IMG/VR virus record: IMGVR_UViG_3300024348_000037
Coordinates: 1 to 60,110 of that record
Source: a virus
DNA length: 60,110 nt
Direction: 5' to 3' (one strand)
Shown: positions 1 through 8,719 of the stretch, piece by piece
How positions within the stretch are numbered: position 1 is the stretch's first letter
Layout: every line of letters begins with the position of its first letter
Program-made: the position numbers and the translations under genes
The notes under the pieces: generated by a model
Told to the model about the DNA's origin: nothing
The model's database searches: none
What the model saw: the letters and a program-made list of their open reading frames with translations, nothing else

Positions 1-1534
1 GACCATAAAGACCAATATCAAGAACGTCGGTTGTTGCGTTTCCGTTTGCAAGCTCGATCAGCGAATCTTGGACTGTCAGGTTGGTAGTATCGATTGTCGA
101 AAGCGTACCGAGAACAGTCAGATTTCCAGAAAGAGAAAGATCTGTAATCGAGAGCGAAGTGTTAACGTGTAAACCAGCAGAGTTGACTGTGAGTGTTGAA
201 CCAGTTGTAAGGCCAACTGCATCTGCAGAAACGCTAATACCGTTAGCAGCACCAACATGAACACCAGTCGCATTAGCTGTAAGACCATCACCGGCAGTAA
301 CATTGATACCAGCAGCATCAACAGAAATACCGTTAGCAGCTTTTGCAAAGACGCCTGAAGTATTCGATACAATACCGTTGTTTGCTACAACAGCAATCGT
401 AGCTGCCCCGCCTTCTCCTGAAGATGCTCCAGAAATACCGGCACCGGCCGTAATAGTAGCAACATAGTCGCCTGATGTACCCGAACCAAGAGCAACGTCG
501 CCTGTCAGTTGCGATGTGGCAATTGAGAGTGCAGCAGCATTGACATAAACGCCTGATGCATTCGAAACAAGAGTATTGTTACCAGCTACAACGTGTACGC
601 CAGTTGCGTTCGAAGCAATACCAGCTCCGGCAACAACAAAAACGCCTGTTGCGTTTGCAGATAGACCGTTATTTGCAATAACGTGTACGCCTGAGGCATT
701 TGAAGCAAGACCGCTATTTGCAACTACAGCAATCGCGTCTGCAGAGACACTGATACCGTTACCGGCACCAACATCAAGAGTTACCGCGCCAGATGTACCG
801 CCACCAGTAAGACCAGAACCGGCTACGACTGATGTAATATCACCATCTTGAGGTGTTATCCAGTATACAGATGTTCCGTTCGATGCAAGAACTTGTCCTG
901 CAGTACCATTTGTGCCATTTGCATTAAGAGCAACGTTAGTTCCAATATTGATCTGTGTGGCATTTGCTACGAACGCCGTACCAACACTCACAATCGCTGC
1001 GTTCACGGTGCCTGTAGAGAATACACCGGTGGCATTCGCAACAAAGGAATTAGAACCAACGACGAAGTTACCGCCAGAAGCGGCAGCAACACCACCAGCA
1101 ACAGAAAGTTTATTATTGGTACTATCAAACGTAAAGTCTGCGTCTCCGGCTAATGTGCCAGAATTATTAAATTGAACTTGCGTATTTGAACCAGCGACCC
1201 CAGAAACAGGAGTTTCCCAATAAGCGGCTGTTCCATTTGATGCAAGAACTTGTCCGTTGGTACCTGTCGAACCATTGGCTGTAACTGTTGTCACAACGGC
1301 GTTAGCAACAATAATCTTGTCGATACCTGAGGAGCCATTCGCAACGAGTGCTTGATTGGCGGTCAGTATACCAGGATTAAACTTACCGGCAATGGTGATC
1401 GAAGCACCATTCGAACCGATAAAGAGATGATCGCCATTGGCTGTAAACGCTAATTCACCGTTAGCTAATACTGGCGCATCAGCTGTCGTTAATGATCTTT
1501 TAATTTGAATTAAGTTACCGGTCTCTACGGCCAT
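1..1534 (-). CDS. Tail fibre protein, partial (C-terminus outside window)
   Basis: The gene starts at an ATG at 1534 and runs off the window's left end, leaving 511 codons. The visible part is rich in Asn, Gly, Ala, Ser and Thr. Its N-terminus (MAVETGNLIQIKRS) and a later SNGTAAYW-type motif are typical of fibre/adhesin proteins of T4-like marine phages. The middle carries many imperfect 11-13 residue repeats of the pattern G-L/I-x-x-N-A-T/S-G-V-x-V, which suggests a trimeric beta-structured shaft. Near the cut end it reads VLDIGLYG, a motif that in related fibres precedes a globular domain. It heads a run of fibre and adhesin genes. Which receptor it binds cannot be seen; the assignment is from composition and repeats. 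Confidence 0.8.
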   Translation of the reverse strand, partial: MAVETGNLIQIKRSLTTADAPVLANGELAFTANGDHLFIGSNGASITIAGKFNPGILTANQALVANGSSGIDKIIVANAVVTTVTANGSTGTNGQVLASNGTAAYWETPVSGVAGSNTQVQFNNSGTLAGDADFTFDSTNNKLSVAGGVAAASGGNFVVGSNSFVANATGVFSTGTVNAAIVSVGTAFVANATQINIGTNVALNANGTNGTAGQVLASNGTSVYWITPQDGDITSVVAGSGLTGGGTSGAVTLDVGAGNGISVSADAIAVVANSGLASNASGVHVIANNGLSANATGVFVVAGAGIASNATGVHVVAGNNTLVSNASGVYVNAAALSIATSQLTGDVALGSGTSGDYVATITAGAGISGASSGEGGAATIAVVANNGIVSNTSGVFAKAANGISVDAAGINVTAGDGLTANATGVHVGAANGISVSADAVGLTTGSTLTVNSAGLHVNTSLSITDLSLSGNLTVLGTLSTIDTTNLTVQDSLIELANGNATTDVLDIGLYG

Positions 1535-1552
1535 GTTTTTATTCCTTTTCCC

Positions 1553-1819
1553 TTAAAATGATCCGCCATCGAGATCCAGATTGAGATCTGCGACTTGTAG
1601 TTGTCTCACCTCATATTTATCATTTTGAGAATTGTAGATTAATGTAGAGCCATTGGTTACGTCAACTGTTTTAACATCAAGTATATTTTCAATGCTTCGT
1701 ATTTCTTGTATTTGATTCTTGAGAGTAATAGGTGATTGCGCGGAAAGACTTCCGCCATTATTAGTAACATTGGCTTTTATTGTTGTAGCCGAAGATCTAA
1801 TTTGACCTTGAATTGACAC
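1553..1819 (-). CDS. Small virion/fibre-associated protein (88 aa)
   Basis: Short protein with a Ser/Thr/Asn-rich first half and a C-terminal stretch (GSTLIYNSQNDKYEV) resembling the segment found in many phage fibre proteins that reads 'V..GSTLIYN...KYEV'. The start is GTG; its G is shared with the TAG stop of the upstream gene (TAGTG), which points to translational coupling, with a GGGAG about 10 nt upstream. It sits between fibre genes on the same strand, so a role as a fibre or fibre-attachment protein is inferred. No enzymatic motif is seen. Confidence 0.65.
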   Translation of the reverse strand: MSIQGQIRSSATTIKANVTNNGGSLSAQSPITLKNQIQEIRSIENILDVKTVDVTNGSTLIYNSQNDKYEVRQLQVADLNLDLDGGSF

Positions 1820-2148
1820 TATCTTGTAACTCCCGGAGTGACTGTGACAATACCTTCAACAAGACGAGAAACTGTTCCGCTACCATCAGTCAACTCACAG
1901 TCATATACGTATCTTCCGGCAGTAATACCATTTGTGGTATTTGCCGACATCGAAAGAGCGACAACACCGGTGACGGCAGTGATCGAAACTGTGAAAGCAG
2001 TTTGAGCAGTCGAAGTATAGTGCTTACGCATCTGAGCGGCACCTGTAAATCCTGCGAGATTTACGATGTTACCATTTTCATCGGTCACATCAATCGATGT
2101 AGCAAAAGATGTGCCTTGATCGATTACTATGTTTGCTTTCAGTGCCAT
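1819..2148 (-). CDS. Beta-rich virion protein (109 aa)
   Basis: The N-terminal half (MALKANIVIDQGTSF...DVTDENGNIVNLAGFTG) reads like the beta-sandwich modules that open baseplate-associated proteins in other phages, and the C-terminal half (AGRYVYDCELTDGSGTVSRL) continues as short beta strands. Similar 100-110 aa proteins occur beside fibre genes in T4-like marine phages. It is coupled to the following gene through a TAGTG stop/start overlap. A structural role is inferred from this context; no precise T4 counterpart is recognised. Confidence 0.65.
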   Translation of the reverse strand: MALKANIVIDQGTSFATSIDVTDENGNIVNLAGFTGAAQMRKHYTSTAQTAFTVSITAVTGVVALSMSANTTNGITAGRYVYDCELTDGSGTVSRLVEGIVTVTPGVTR

Positions 2149-2159
2149 TGGTACTCTCT

Positions 2160-2687
2160 TTAATTGTTATTATTTACATCGATTACTAAAACAGATAATG
2201 TTTCATCATTTAAAGCGATGCCTGTTCCTGATAAATCTTTTAATACATAAGGTTTATTTAAATGTTTTTCAAAAAAACCAAAGTGGCTAATTACAGCTTT
2301 TGCGGCAGGAGAATTTGGATTAATTATAGTAATAATGCCAGTATAACCATTATCAACCAAATATTGACTAAATTTGGATTGGAACTCTTCAGAATACCAC
2401 CAAGCTTTTGATCCATTAATGTCACATCCATAAATTGGATGTCTATGTAGTAGATATGGTTTACCATCATAATGTATATTTGTATAACTAGCAATTGCAA
2501 CTAGATATCCATCTACTTCATATTTAATCATTGGATACCCGTGTATGTCATTCACTAATGCATTTTTTAATTGCTCTTCACCAAGCCTCTTACGTTCTTC
2601 AGAGATATGTGTATAGGCTTCGCTGTACAATCTTTCCAATTCATCGATAGATACATCTGTAGAAACACACTTTGTTAACGTTATCAT
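2160..2687 (-). CDS. GNAT-like protein of unknown role (175 aa)
   Basis: The central and C-terminal part (GYTGIITIINPNSPAAKAVISHFGF, split here by description: an Ile-rich strand, then NPNS, then A-AV-SHFGF) looks like the acetyl-CoA-binding half of a GNAT N-acetyltransferase, where an Asn-containing strand is followed by a helix and an H/Y-FGF turn. The N-terminal half is not diagnostic. The protein ends in a run of Asn. Wording and base use are more AT-rich than the neighbouring fibre genes, so late acquisition is possible. It might modify a fibre or be an adhesin domain that only resembles GNAT; catalytic activity is not established. Confidence 0.55.
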   Translation of the reverse strand: MITLTKCVSTDVSIDELERLYSEAYTHISEERKRLGEEQLKNALVNDIHGYPMIKYEVDGYLVAIASYTNIHYDGKPYLLHRHPIYGCDINGSKAWWYSEEFQSKFSQYLVDNGYTGIITIINPNSPAAKAVISHFGFFEKHLNKPYVLKDLSGTGIALNDETLSVLVIDVNNNN

Positions 2688-2695
2688 AAAATATC

Positions 2696-3343
2696 CTATG
2701 TAATTGTTAAAGTTTTAGTACCACCAGTAAACGCAGAAAAAGCATCTATCAATTCTGACCATCTGGTTGTATTTGTACCAGAATCATAAGACCCTGTGCC
2801 ATTACGGCTAAAAGTAATTGTAGGATAGGTTATTGTATTCCACCAAGTACCAGTTTGATCACCTGATACTGCAAATACAAGACTATAGAAAAGCGAGCTT
2901 TTAATAGGAACCTGTCTTGCAGTAAACTGTAGAAACGTTGTAGTACCACCGCCAGGTTTATTTATTGTGCTATTAGATGTTGATCCTATTCCGGCAGAGA
3001 ATAAAATATCTCCAGATGGAGGGTCTGATGTTGAATACCCTTTCCTTGCATAACCTGACCCATAAGTTCCTTGTGATCCTTCTGTCAATGAAGTAGTAAA
3101 AAAGGCCAAAGACGGCACAACAAACCCACTAAACTGACTCATTCGTAACGGATCGCCTGCCGTACCAGCACCAATTATGTCAAATGTCGATGTTGCCGGT
3201 ACAATACCTGCACCTTGTGCATATGCTTTAAAGCTAGTTGAACTGCCATAGCCTTCATCGAAGAAAGCTGCGCGAATAAATTGTCTCCCGCCTACACCAC
3301 CATCATCATTGAATCTTGCAGGATTGAGTATGGTTATTGCCAT
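2696..3343 (-). CDS. Putative virion/adhesin protein (215 aa)
   Basis: Starts [16 protein letters not shown] and is rich in Gly, Ser, Thr and Phe, with long stretches of predicted beta structure and no Cys. It ends with TGGTKTLTIT. It overlaps the collagen-like fibre gene by one base (stop and ATG share 3343) and so is co-translated with it. Composition and position suggest a small receptor-binding or fibre-tip protein. No family is recognised. Confidence 0.6.
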   Translation of the reverse strand: MAITILNPARFNDDGGVGGRQFIRAAFFDEGYGSSTSFKAYAQGAGIVPATSTFDIIGAGTAGDPLRMSQFSGFVVPSLAFFTTSLTEGSQGTYGSGYARKGYSTSDPPSGDILFSAGIGSTSNSTINKPGGGTTTFLQFTARQVPIKSSLFYSLVFAVSGDQTGTWWNTITYPTITFSRNGTGSYDSGTNTTRWSELIDAFSAFTGGTKTLTIT

Positions 3344-4938
3344 TATTGATTCTCCAGCGCATCAACTTTAGTGCTTAACTCCTTGACAGCTTCAATCAAA
3401 ACCGCAACAAGTCTTGCGTATGCGACCATCTTATAGTCGCCATTATCGCTCATTGCAATCAGTTCAGGCAATTCTTTTTCAACTTGTTGAGCAAGCAAAC
3501 CGAGTTCAACTTTATCACCTTTGTATCCGAGAAGTTTTTGACCGAGCTCGTTCCAAGTGTATCGAATACCATCGAGACTGTTAACAATATCGAGGGCATT
3601 CGGTATATTCCCAATTACATTTTTGAGTGTATCATCAGATGCAACCACGAAGTCTGCCGCTTGTACATTACCATTGACGTAGACTAAACCAGTCGATTTA
3701 GTAAATGTAAAGTTTGCTGATCCATTCGCAACGCCGCCGTCGTTGAATTGAACCGTCGTACTTGAACCTGCAACTGGACCGGCAGGACCTTGTGGTCCAG
3801 CAACAGTTGATGCAGCGCCTTGTGCTCCAGTAATTCCTTGAGGTCCTTGGGGTCCTTGTGATCCTTGAGCACCAGCAGAGCCTTGAGGACCAGCAACAGA
3901 TGATGCTGCACCCTGAGATCCAGTAAGGCCTTGTGGTCCTTGTGGTCCTTGAGCTCCGGTAGTACCTTGCGGACCAGCAACCGTCGATGCACTTCCTTGA
4001 GCTCCTTGAGCACCAGTTGCACCTTGAGGACCGGCAACTGTTGATGCTGCACCTTGAGCACCAGTTGCACCTTGAGGACCGGCAACTGTTGATGCTGTGC
4101 CCTGTGCACCTTGAGCACCGGTTGCACCTTGAGCACCTTGAGCTCCAGTTGCACCTTGTGGTCCTTGAGGCCCGGCAAGTTGTGTCCAAATCAAGTTGGC
4201 AGTCGCGCCAGTCGAAGCAAGAACATAACCAGTCGTACCAGCAGATTGTGCGGGAAGAAGATTATTAATCGATCCACCTGTGCCACCGCGCGCAGTGGAA
4301 AGTGTACCGACAGTAATTGCAGATGCATCAACGAATACGCCGGCAGTATTCACTGTTAAACCAGCATTCGCTACAAATCCAATCGTAGGATTACCTGCCG
4401 TACCATCGCCATTCGTGACACTAATACCATTCGTCGAAGCGATAGAAACCGTAGTACCTGTTCCGGTACCAGTTCGAACTATGATACCATTCGCCGAGAT
4501 ATTATACACAGTGTTCGCATTACTTGCAGTACCAGTATAGAGCGAAGAGTTAACCGCTGCTCCACTCGGAAAGTTAACGGTATTCGTTACGGTAATATTA
4601 TTTGCAAATACTTGAAAACGCTCGGTTGTCGTGCCGAGTGCGCCGCCGTTTGCATTCGGACGAAGTGTACCAAACGAAGTTGTATCATATAAGAACGCGT
4701 TGAATCGATTTGTTGTGTTACCAAGCGGTTGCTGATCAGAAATAGGAATTACTCCACCATTTCCGATTACAACGTTTGCAAAAATAAGCGTGCCGTTGAC
4801 AGTAAGATTGCCAGATACAACGAACAAGTCATTATTGAAAAAGGCATTTGCTTGTACGTCGACGCGATCGTAAAAGATAGCGTTTCCAGAAGCAACTAAG
4901 CCGTTATCAACCTTAAATCTACTATTTGCGCCTGCCAT
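3343..4938 (-). CDS. Collagen-like tail fibre with C-terminal S74 chaperone
   Basis: 531 aa fibre. Residues 1-250 form a beta-rich shaft with repeated ITVTNT-like strands. Residues about 255-390 are collagen-like Gly-X-Y triplets (GPQGPQG, GATGAQG) interrupted several times by the insert ASTVAGPQG. The last about 98 residues are an intramolecular chaperone of the peptidase S74 family: the SDDTLK motif begins at Ser434, followed by [23 protein letters not shown] and a terminal helix. In this family the chaperone trimerises the fibre and then cuts itself off just before the Ser. The gene follows the fibre gene at 4947 by 8 nt on the same strand. Function as a trimeric host-recognition fibre is well supported; the receptor is unknown. 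Confidence 0.9.
   Translation of the reverse strand: MAGANSRFKVDNGLVASGNAIFYDRVDVQANAFFNNDLFVVSGNLTVNGTLIFANVVIGNGGVIPISDQQPLGNTTNRFNAFLYDTTSFGTLRPNANGGALGTTTERFQVFANNITVTNTVNFPSGAAVNSSLYTGTASNANTVYNISANGIIVRTGTGTGTTVSIASTNGISVTNGDGTAGNPTIGFVANAGLTVNTAGVFVDASAITVGTLSTARGGTGGSINNLLPAQSAGTTGYVLASTGATANLIWTQLAGPQGPQGATGAQGAQGATGAQGAQGTASTVAGPQGATGAQGAASTVAGPQGATGAQGAQGSASTVAGPQGTTGAQGPQGPQGLTGSQGAASSVAGPQGSAGAQGSQGPQGPQGITGAQGAASTVAGPQGPAGPVAGSSTTVQFNDGGVANGSANFTFTKSTGLVYVNGNVQAADFVVASDDTLKNVIGNIPNALDIVNSLDGIRYTWNELGQKLLGYKGDKVELGLLAQQVEKELPELIAMSDNGDYKMVAYARLVAVLIEAVKELSTKVDALENQ
3772..4178 (-). repeat. Collagen-like Gly-X-Y coding repeat
   Basis: DNA made of 9-bp triplet-coding units (plus strand: forms of cct-tg(a/t)-g(c/g)(a/t)) encoding GXY repeats with GPQ, GAQ and GAT as the commonest triplets. 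Five ASTVAGPQG-type inserts punctuate the run. The low complexity creates long spurious open frames on both strands. Such tracts are prone to length change by slippage or recombination. Confidence 0.85.
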
Positions 4939-4946
4939 GTTTTACC

Positions 4947-6353
4947 TTACTTAATGAATTGGGCTACAACTTTTGCAGCTGTGCTTGCTATTTTTTGGTT
5001 TACATATACTCTGACGTTGGTAGTATCTGCATTTGCCGAGAAGTTACCGAGTAAGCTCAATCCGGCGTTAGCGGTAGGCGGCGCCGAAACAGTACCATAA
5101 GTAGTGAGATATGCATCAGATGTATCATGAGCAACGAGAGTTTCAGAGATCTGTGTATTTCCGGCATTCTTTAATTGAATGAGAAGCTTAACGCTACTAT
5201 AATCTGCTTTCGGGAATTGGAATAAAAGCAAATCTGAACCGACTGTAGCGCCAAGATTTCCATTGGCAAAGACATCGATGACATGTTCAGTCTTGAAAGT
5301 CACGATGTTTGCATAAGAAGCCGTACCAGTCACAGCAATCGTATTCGAAAGCGTCGCAGCACCAGTTAATGCAAGTGTACTCGAGAGCGTAGCAGCTCCT
5401 GTGACTGCGAGCGTATTCGCAAGAGTAGTATTGCCAGTGACCGCGATTGTATTCGAAAGCGTGGCTGCACCGGTGACTGCTAATGTATTTGAAAGAGCAG
5501 TGTTGCCAGTCACAGCAAGAGTATTACTGAGCGATGTATTACCGGTCACGAGTAGTGTATTTGAAAGAGTAGTATTGCCAGTGACTGCTAATGTATTTGA
5601 AAGAATGGCATTGCCAGTGACTGCAAGAGTGTTACTCAAAGATGTATTTCCAACTACGAGCAATGTATTGGCAATATCTGTATTTCCAAGAATACGAACA
5701 TAACCATCAGTATCAATAAAAGAAGTTGTTGAATTCGATACAATCATCGTATTGACTGTACTATTTCCAACCTTTATCGTATCAGTATTAGCTAAGACAG
5801 AATATCCTGTCGAATTACTCACTGATACTGAAATAGTATTACCGGTAAAGAGCCCAGTTTTAAAACTGATAGCATCTACGTTTGCCGAAGATGTGCTATT
5901 TGCAACACTGACAAGAGTAGCATTTGCCGTGGTATTCACGGTGGCATTTGATTGAATCGTCAGCTTCGTCGTATTGGCGACAAGATTTGCGCCAGTCAAA
6001 CCAGCATGCAAACCATATTGCCACATGAAAGAGTTTGAAGAACCGTTGGCAACTTCAAGACGAATTTCTGTCGCGGTAGTATTGCTTAAAACCGTATTCG
6101 TGCTGATGTATAGATTAGCAAACGAACCGTTGACGTTTCCGCCTTTCATCCAATCTTTTACAACTAAGTTGTTTGCACCAAATGTGCCGTATAACTGAGC
6201 TGTTCTTGGAAACGCAGTGTTACCTGTGTTTGCATATGTACTATTTGCCGTAATGATTTCTGTCGAGAGCGCGTGAAGAAGTTCATTGGTCTCAAGGAGC
6301 CAAATCTCAAACGAGTCGGTAATTACATCAACGTTAGCTACTGGTCTTGACAT
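4947..6353 (-). CDS. Tail fibre protein with 12-residue tandem repeats
   Basis: 468 aa. Residues 1-130 (MSRPVANVDVITDSFEIWL) form an attachment-like region. Residues about 225-350 comprise about ten consecutive 12-residue repeats of the form NTLAVTGNTTLS, coded by 36-bp DNA units. This repeat type is typical of beta-helical shafts of phage fibres in T4-like marine phages. The C-terminal about 110 residues are non-repetitive and may be the tip. It lies directly upstream of the collagen-like fibre. Function as a virion fibre or baseplate-attached spike is inferred from the repeats. Confidence 0.8.
   Translation of the reverse strand: MSRPVANVDVITDSFEIWLLETNELLHALSTEIITANSTYANTGNTAFPRTAQLYGTFGANNLVVKDWMKGGNVNGSFANLYISTNTVLSNTTATEIRLEVANGSSNSFMWQYGLHAGLTGANLVANTTKLTIQSNATVNTTANATLVSVANSTSSANVDAISFKTGLFTGNTISVSVSNSTGYSVLANTDTIKVGNSTVNTMIVSNSTTSFIDTDGYVRILGNTDIANTLLVVGNTSLSNTLAVTGNAILSNTLAVTGNTTLSNTLLVTGNTSLSNTLAVTGNTALSNTLAVTGAATLSNTIAVTGNTTLANTLAVTGAATLSSTLALTGAATLSNTIAVTGTASYANIVTFKTEHVIDVFANGNLGATVGSDLLLFQFPKADYSSVKLLIQLKNAGNTQISETLVAHDTSDAYLTTYGTVSAPPTANAGLSLLGNFSANADTTNVRVYVNQKIASTAAKVVAQFIK
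5310..5670 (-). repeat. 36-bp tandem repeat array, about 10 units
   Basis: Imperfect 36-bp units, each encoding (N/S)T(L/I)(A/L)(V/L)(T/V)G(N/A/T)xxLS. Units differ mainly at third codon positions, so the protein repeat is kept while the DNA drifts. Part of the fibre gene around it. Confidence 0.85.
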
Positions 6354-6562
6354 TAATTTCTTCCATTCACTACTTGTAAGAGTAGATTTTTAATTTCTTT
6401 CAAGTCGTCTTCGACTGCATTTATTCTATTACAAAGATCTTTACTATTCTTGGCATTCGATCTTTCTGCCACAAACTTTGCATAAGCTGTATCATCAGTA
6501 TTTATGAAAGCTCCAGTCGAAGTATCTTTCATAAATCCGGCGGTTTCAGTCTTCACTAACAT
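6353..6562 (-). CDS. Small conserved phage protein (69 aa)
   Basis: MLVKTETAGFMKDTSTGAF at the N-terminus resembles small proteins found next to baseplate genes in T4-like marine phages. The C-terminal half (DLCNRINAVEDDLKEIKNLL) is a predicted amphipathic or coiled-coil helix. It shares its start and stop bases with both neighbours (one-base overlaps), so it is translated as part of the same operon. A small virion or assembly protein is inferred. Confidence 0.65.
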   Translation of the reverse strand: MLVKTETAGFMKDTSTGAFINTDDTAYAKFVAERSNAKNSKDLCNRINAVEDDLKEIKNLLLQVVNGRN

Positions 6563-8673
6563 TATGCAGAAACTCCGATGACTTGAATCGCCTCTACCTT
6601 TGGAACGATATGAGATTGTGTTGCAAGAAGAACAATCTTGATTTGCATCGATGTATATTCGTCAAATTCTACGTATTCAGAGTTAACATATCTGACAGTA
6701 TTGTCATTTTCAACATTATTCCAGGCAACATTTCTGTACTTCAGTTTATCAATAAGAATGTCTGATCTTGTAACTCCTGTAGTCACAAGACTCGAGGTTT
6801 GTATATTTCGATATGTATTGATGGCTGTAGTATTTGCTGCTGAAACCGTAAACACTTCGTGATTACCAAAGTCTTGATCTTTGATTCGAATCAAATCGCC
6901 GGCAGTTAATGTCGCAGAATGATTGTTTGTTGTAGTGATGCTATTTGAACCATAAGTAATTGCGCCGGTTCCGGCAAGAGCAACTTGAAGTTCAGGCGCT
7001 GTATCAAATCCATATGTAAATTCATACATATCATTTGGATCTGTCGAGCTAAAGCGATCGATATTATCTTTTAATACAAGAGGAGACCAGGCTTTGCTAT
7101 CGAACGATTCTCTATCTGAAGCGTTATGAATTTTTGCATAAACTTTGATTTCTGTATTAGCTGGACGATATCCTGTCAGATATACTACGATATCTTCTGC
7201 TCTCTTGTCTTGTGCAAATTTAATAACTTTTGAAAGATACTTCGATTTTGCAAGACCGTTTGCACCAGTTTCTGTGTCATAGTCAGTGATGCTACTTAGA
7301 CCTACAGTTCTTGTCTCAGTGTAAACGTTGTTAATATCGTTTTGATAGAAGTAAAAGTCGAGTTCACGAGTTGTTGCATAAGGAACAGCAAAGCGATCGA
7401 TCTCAGCACTGTTCACCGTAATATCCAAATTGGCAACGACCGACTTTCTTCTGTCTCCGAAGAGATTCGAACTTTTTGTAGTATCAACTTCAACTGAACG
7501 TGATAAGATAAAGCCTGTGGCCGTCGAATCGTTCAGCTGAAGAAGATTAATATTCGATGATGTAGAAGATAATTGATTCGCAGAGTTGGCAATCTTATAG
7601 TTAAGAGTGAACGTAGATCCGGAAGGATTACCAATGAGGAACGAAGGTTTAAAGTTATCAACTGGATAGCGATCGATCGAAGCGATATTTGCTGTTGCTC
7701 CCGATATCTCTCCTATAATTCTTCCTCCGCTTACCGCAAATTTATTTGTAGCATTTGCAGTCGAGTCGACCAAAATCAACTTCTTTTTTGGATAATCGAT
7801 ATTATAGGCAGCGCCGACAGGAGGAACTTTAAAACCAATTCCAGAAGCAGAAAAAGATGGCAAGCTTGCAATTGTCATGTGAGTAGCGTTAGTGATAGCA
7901 TTGACAGATAATATTTGTTTAGCACCTCCGCTTTGAACTAAAACTTTTGATCCAGATAAAAGGTTTGTAAATGTTGTTGCCGTACCGATGACATTTAAAC
8001 TTGTTGTTGAAACTGTGACAGTACCAGTAGCATTAGCAATGTCTTGATAGATATACTCTCCACCGATGAAAGCGCCTGTATTCGTATTATCCATAGTAAA
8101 GAATTCGTAATCTTTATTCACAAGACTAATTGTAACATTATTAGCAGTATATCTGGCCACTTTGACTTTAAACTTCAGATCTCTGTCGCTCAGTGCACGA
8201 TGAGTAGAAGTATTCGTAGGAACATATAACTTACCACCATGTGTTCCTCTTGAACCGACAGATAATGTATTTGTAATCTGTCCATCGGTCACGAGTCTAT
8301 CGCCGAGCACATTTTGCCATACATCAAATCCTGGATCGTTAAATTTAAGAACTAATCCGTAGTGTTTTCCAGTCGCAAGTCTTACAGGATTTGGAAATCC
8401 GATGACGGTCACCGCCGAAGCATCTTGAGAAGTATTAATCAAATCATACTCAATGAGAGTCATAGAGTTTAAAATTTGACGAGACTCAAGAGGAGAATCG
8501 TTTTCTACTTCGCAGATCCAAGCGTTTACTGTGGGAGCCACTGCACCAGAAATTGTGGCTCCGCGAACAGGTTTAGCCTTAAAGAATACGTCGATAGATG
8601 TGAGCATGACTTCTGGCGCACTGGCTACCGTTTGCGGATTCACGTAAAAGGTTTGGATATAATTAAAAGACAT
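6562..8673 (-). CDS. Large virion structural protein (703 aa)
   Basis: Starts MSFNYIQTFYVNPQTVASAPEV and contains beta-rich modules (AWICEVENDSP, RLATGKHYGLVLKFNDPG, KFKVKVARYTA) typical of a large baseplate or fibre-connector protein in cyanophage-like myoviruses. There is no T4 namesake that can be recognised. It lies directly downstream of the DUF4815 protein and has its own GATAAATA box 23-30 nt before the ATG and an AGAGG ribosome site. The assignment as a virion protein is from family resemblance and context. Confidence 0.75.
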   Translation of the reverse strand: MSFNYIQTFYVNPQTVASAPEVMLTSIDVFFKAKPVRGATISGAVAPTVNAWICEVENDSPLESRQILNSMTLIEYDLINTSQDASAVTVIGFPNPVRLATGKHYGLVLKFNDPGFDVWQNVLGDRLVTDGQITNTLSVGSRGTHGGKLYVPTNTSTHRALSDRDLKFKVKVARYTANNVTISLVNKDYEFFTMDNTNTGAFIGGEYIYQDIANATGTVTVSTTSLNVIGTATTFTNLLSGSKVLVQSGGAKQILSVNAITNATHMTIASLPSFSASGIGFKVPPVGAAYNIDYPKKKLILVDSTANATNKFAVSGGRIIGEISGATANIASIDRYPVDNFKPSFLIGNPSGSTFTLNYKIANSANQLSSTSSNINLLQLNDSTATGFILSRSVEVDTTKSSNLFGDRRKSVVANLDITVNSAEIDRFAVPYATTRELDFYFYQNDINNVYTETRTVGLSSITDYDTETGANGLAKSKYLSKVIKFAQDKRAEDIVVYLTGYRPANTEIKVYAKIHNASDRESFDSKAWSPLVLKDNIDRFSSTDPNDMYEFTYGFDTAPELQVALAGTGAITYGSNSITTTNNHSATLTAGDLIRIKDQDFGNHEVFTVSAANTTAINTYRNIQTSSLVTTGVTRSDILIDKLKYRNVAWNNVENDNTVRYVNSEYVEFDEYTSMQIKIVLLATQSHIVPKVEAIQVIGVSA

Positions 8674-8695
8674 GCATTTCCTCTTTTATTTTTAT

Positions 8696-8703
8696 TATTT
8701 ATC
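8696..8703 (-). promoter_or_regulatory. Candidate late promoter box GATAAATA
   Basis: On the minus strand the gap before the 703-aa gene reads GATAAATA, one base from the T4 late consensus TATAAATA. Transcription would start about 16 nt before the ATG at 8673, leaving room for the AGAGG ribosome site. Experimental support is absent. Confidence 0.5.
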
Positions 8704-8719
8704 TATCGCGCTATCGATC

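Noticed and set aside
3684-4189. Several 80-160 codon frames on both strands in the fibre gene
   Set aside because: Artefacts of the collagen-type 9-bp repeats, which leave most frames open.
5310-5670. CRISPR-like array
   Set aside because: Units are contiguous, in frame and code a protein repeat; no spacers.
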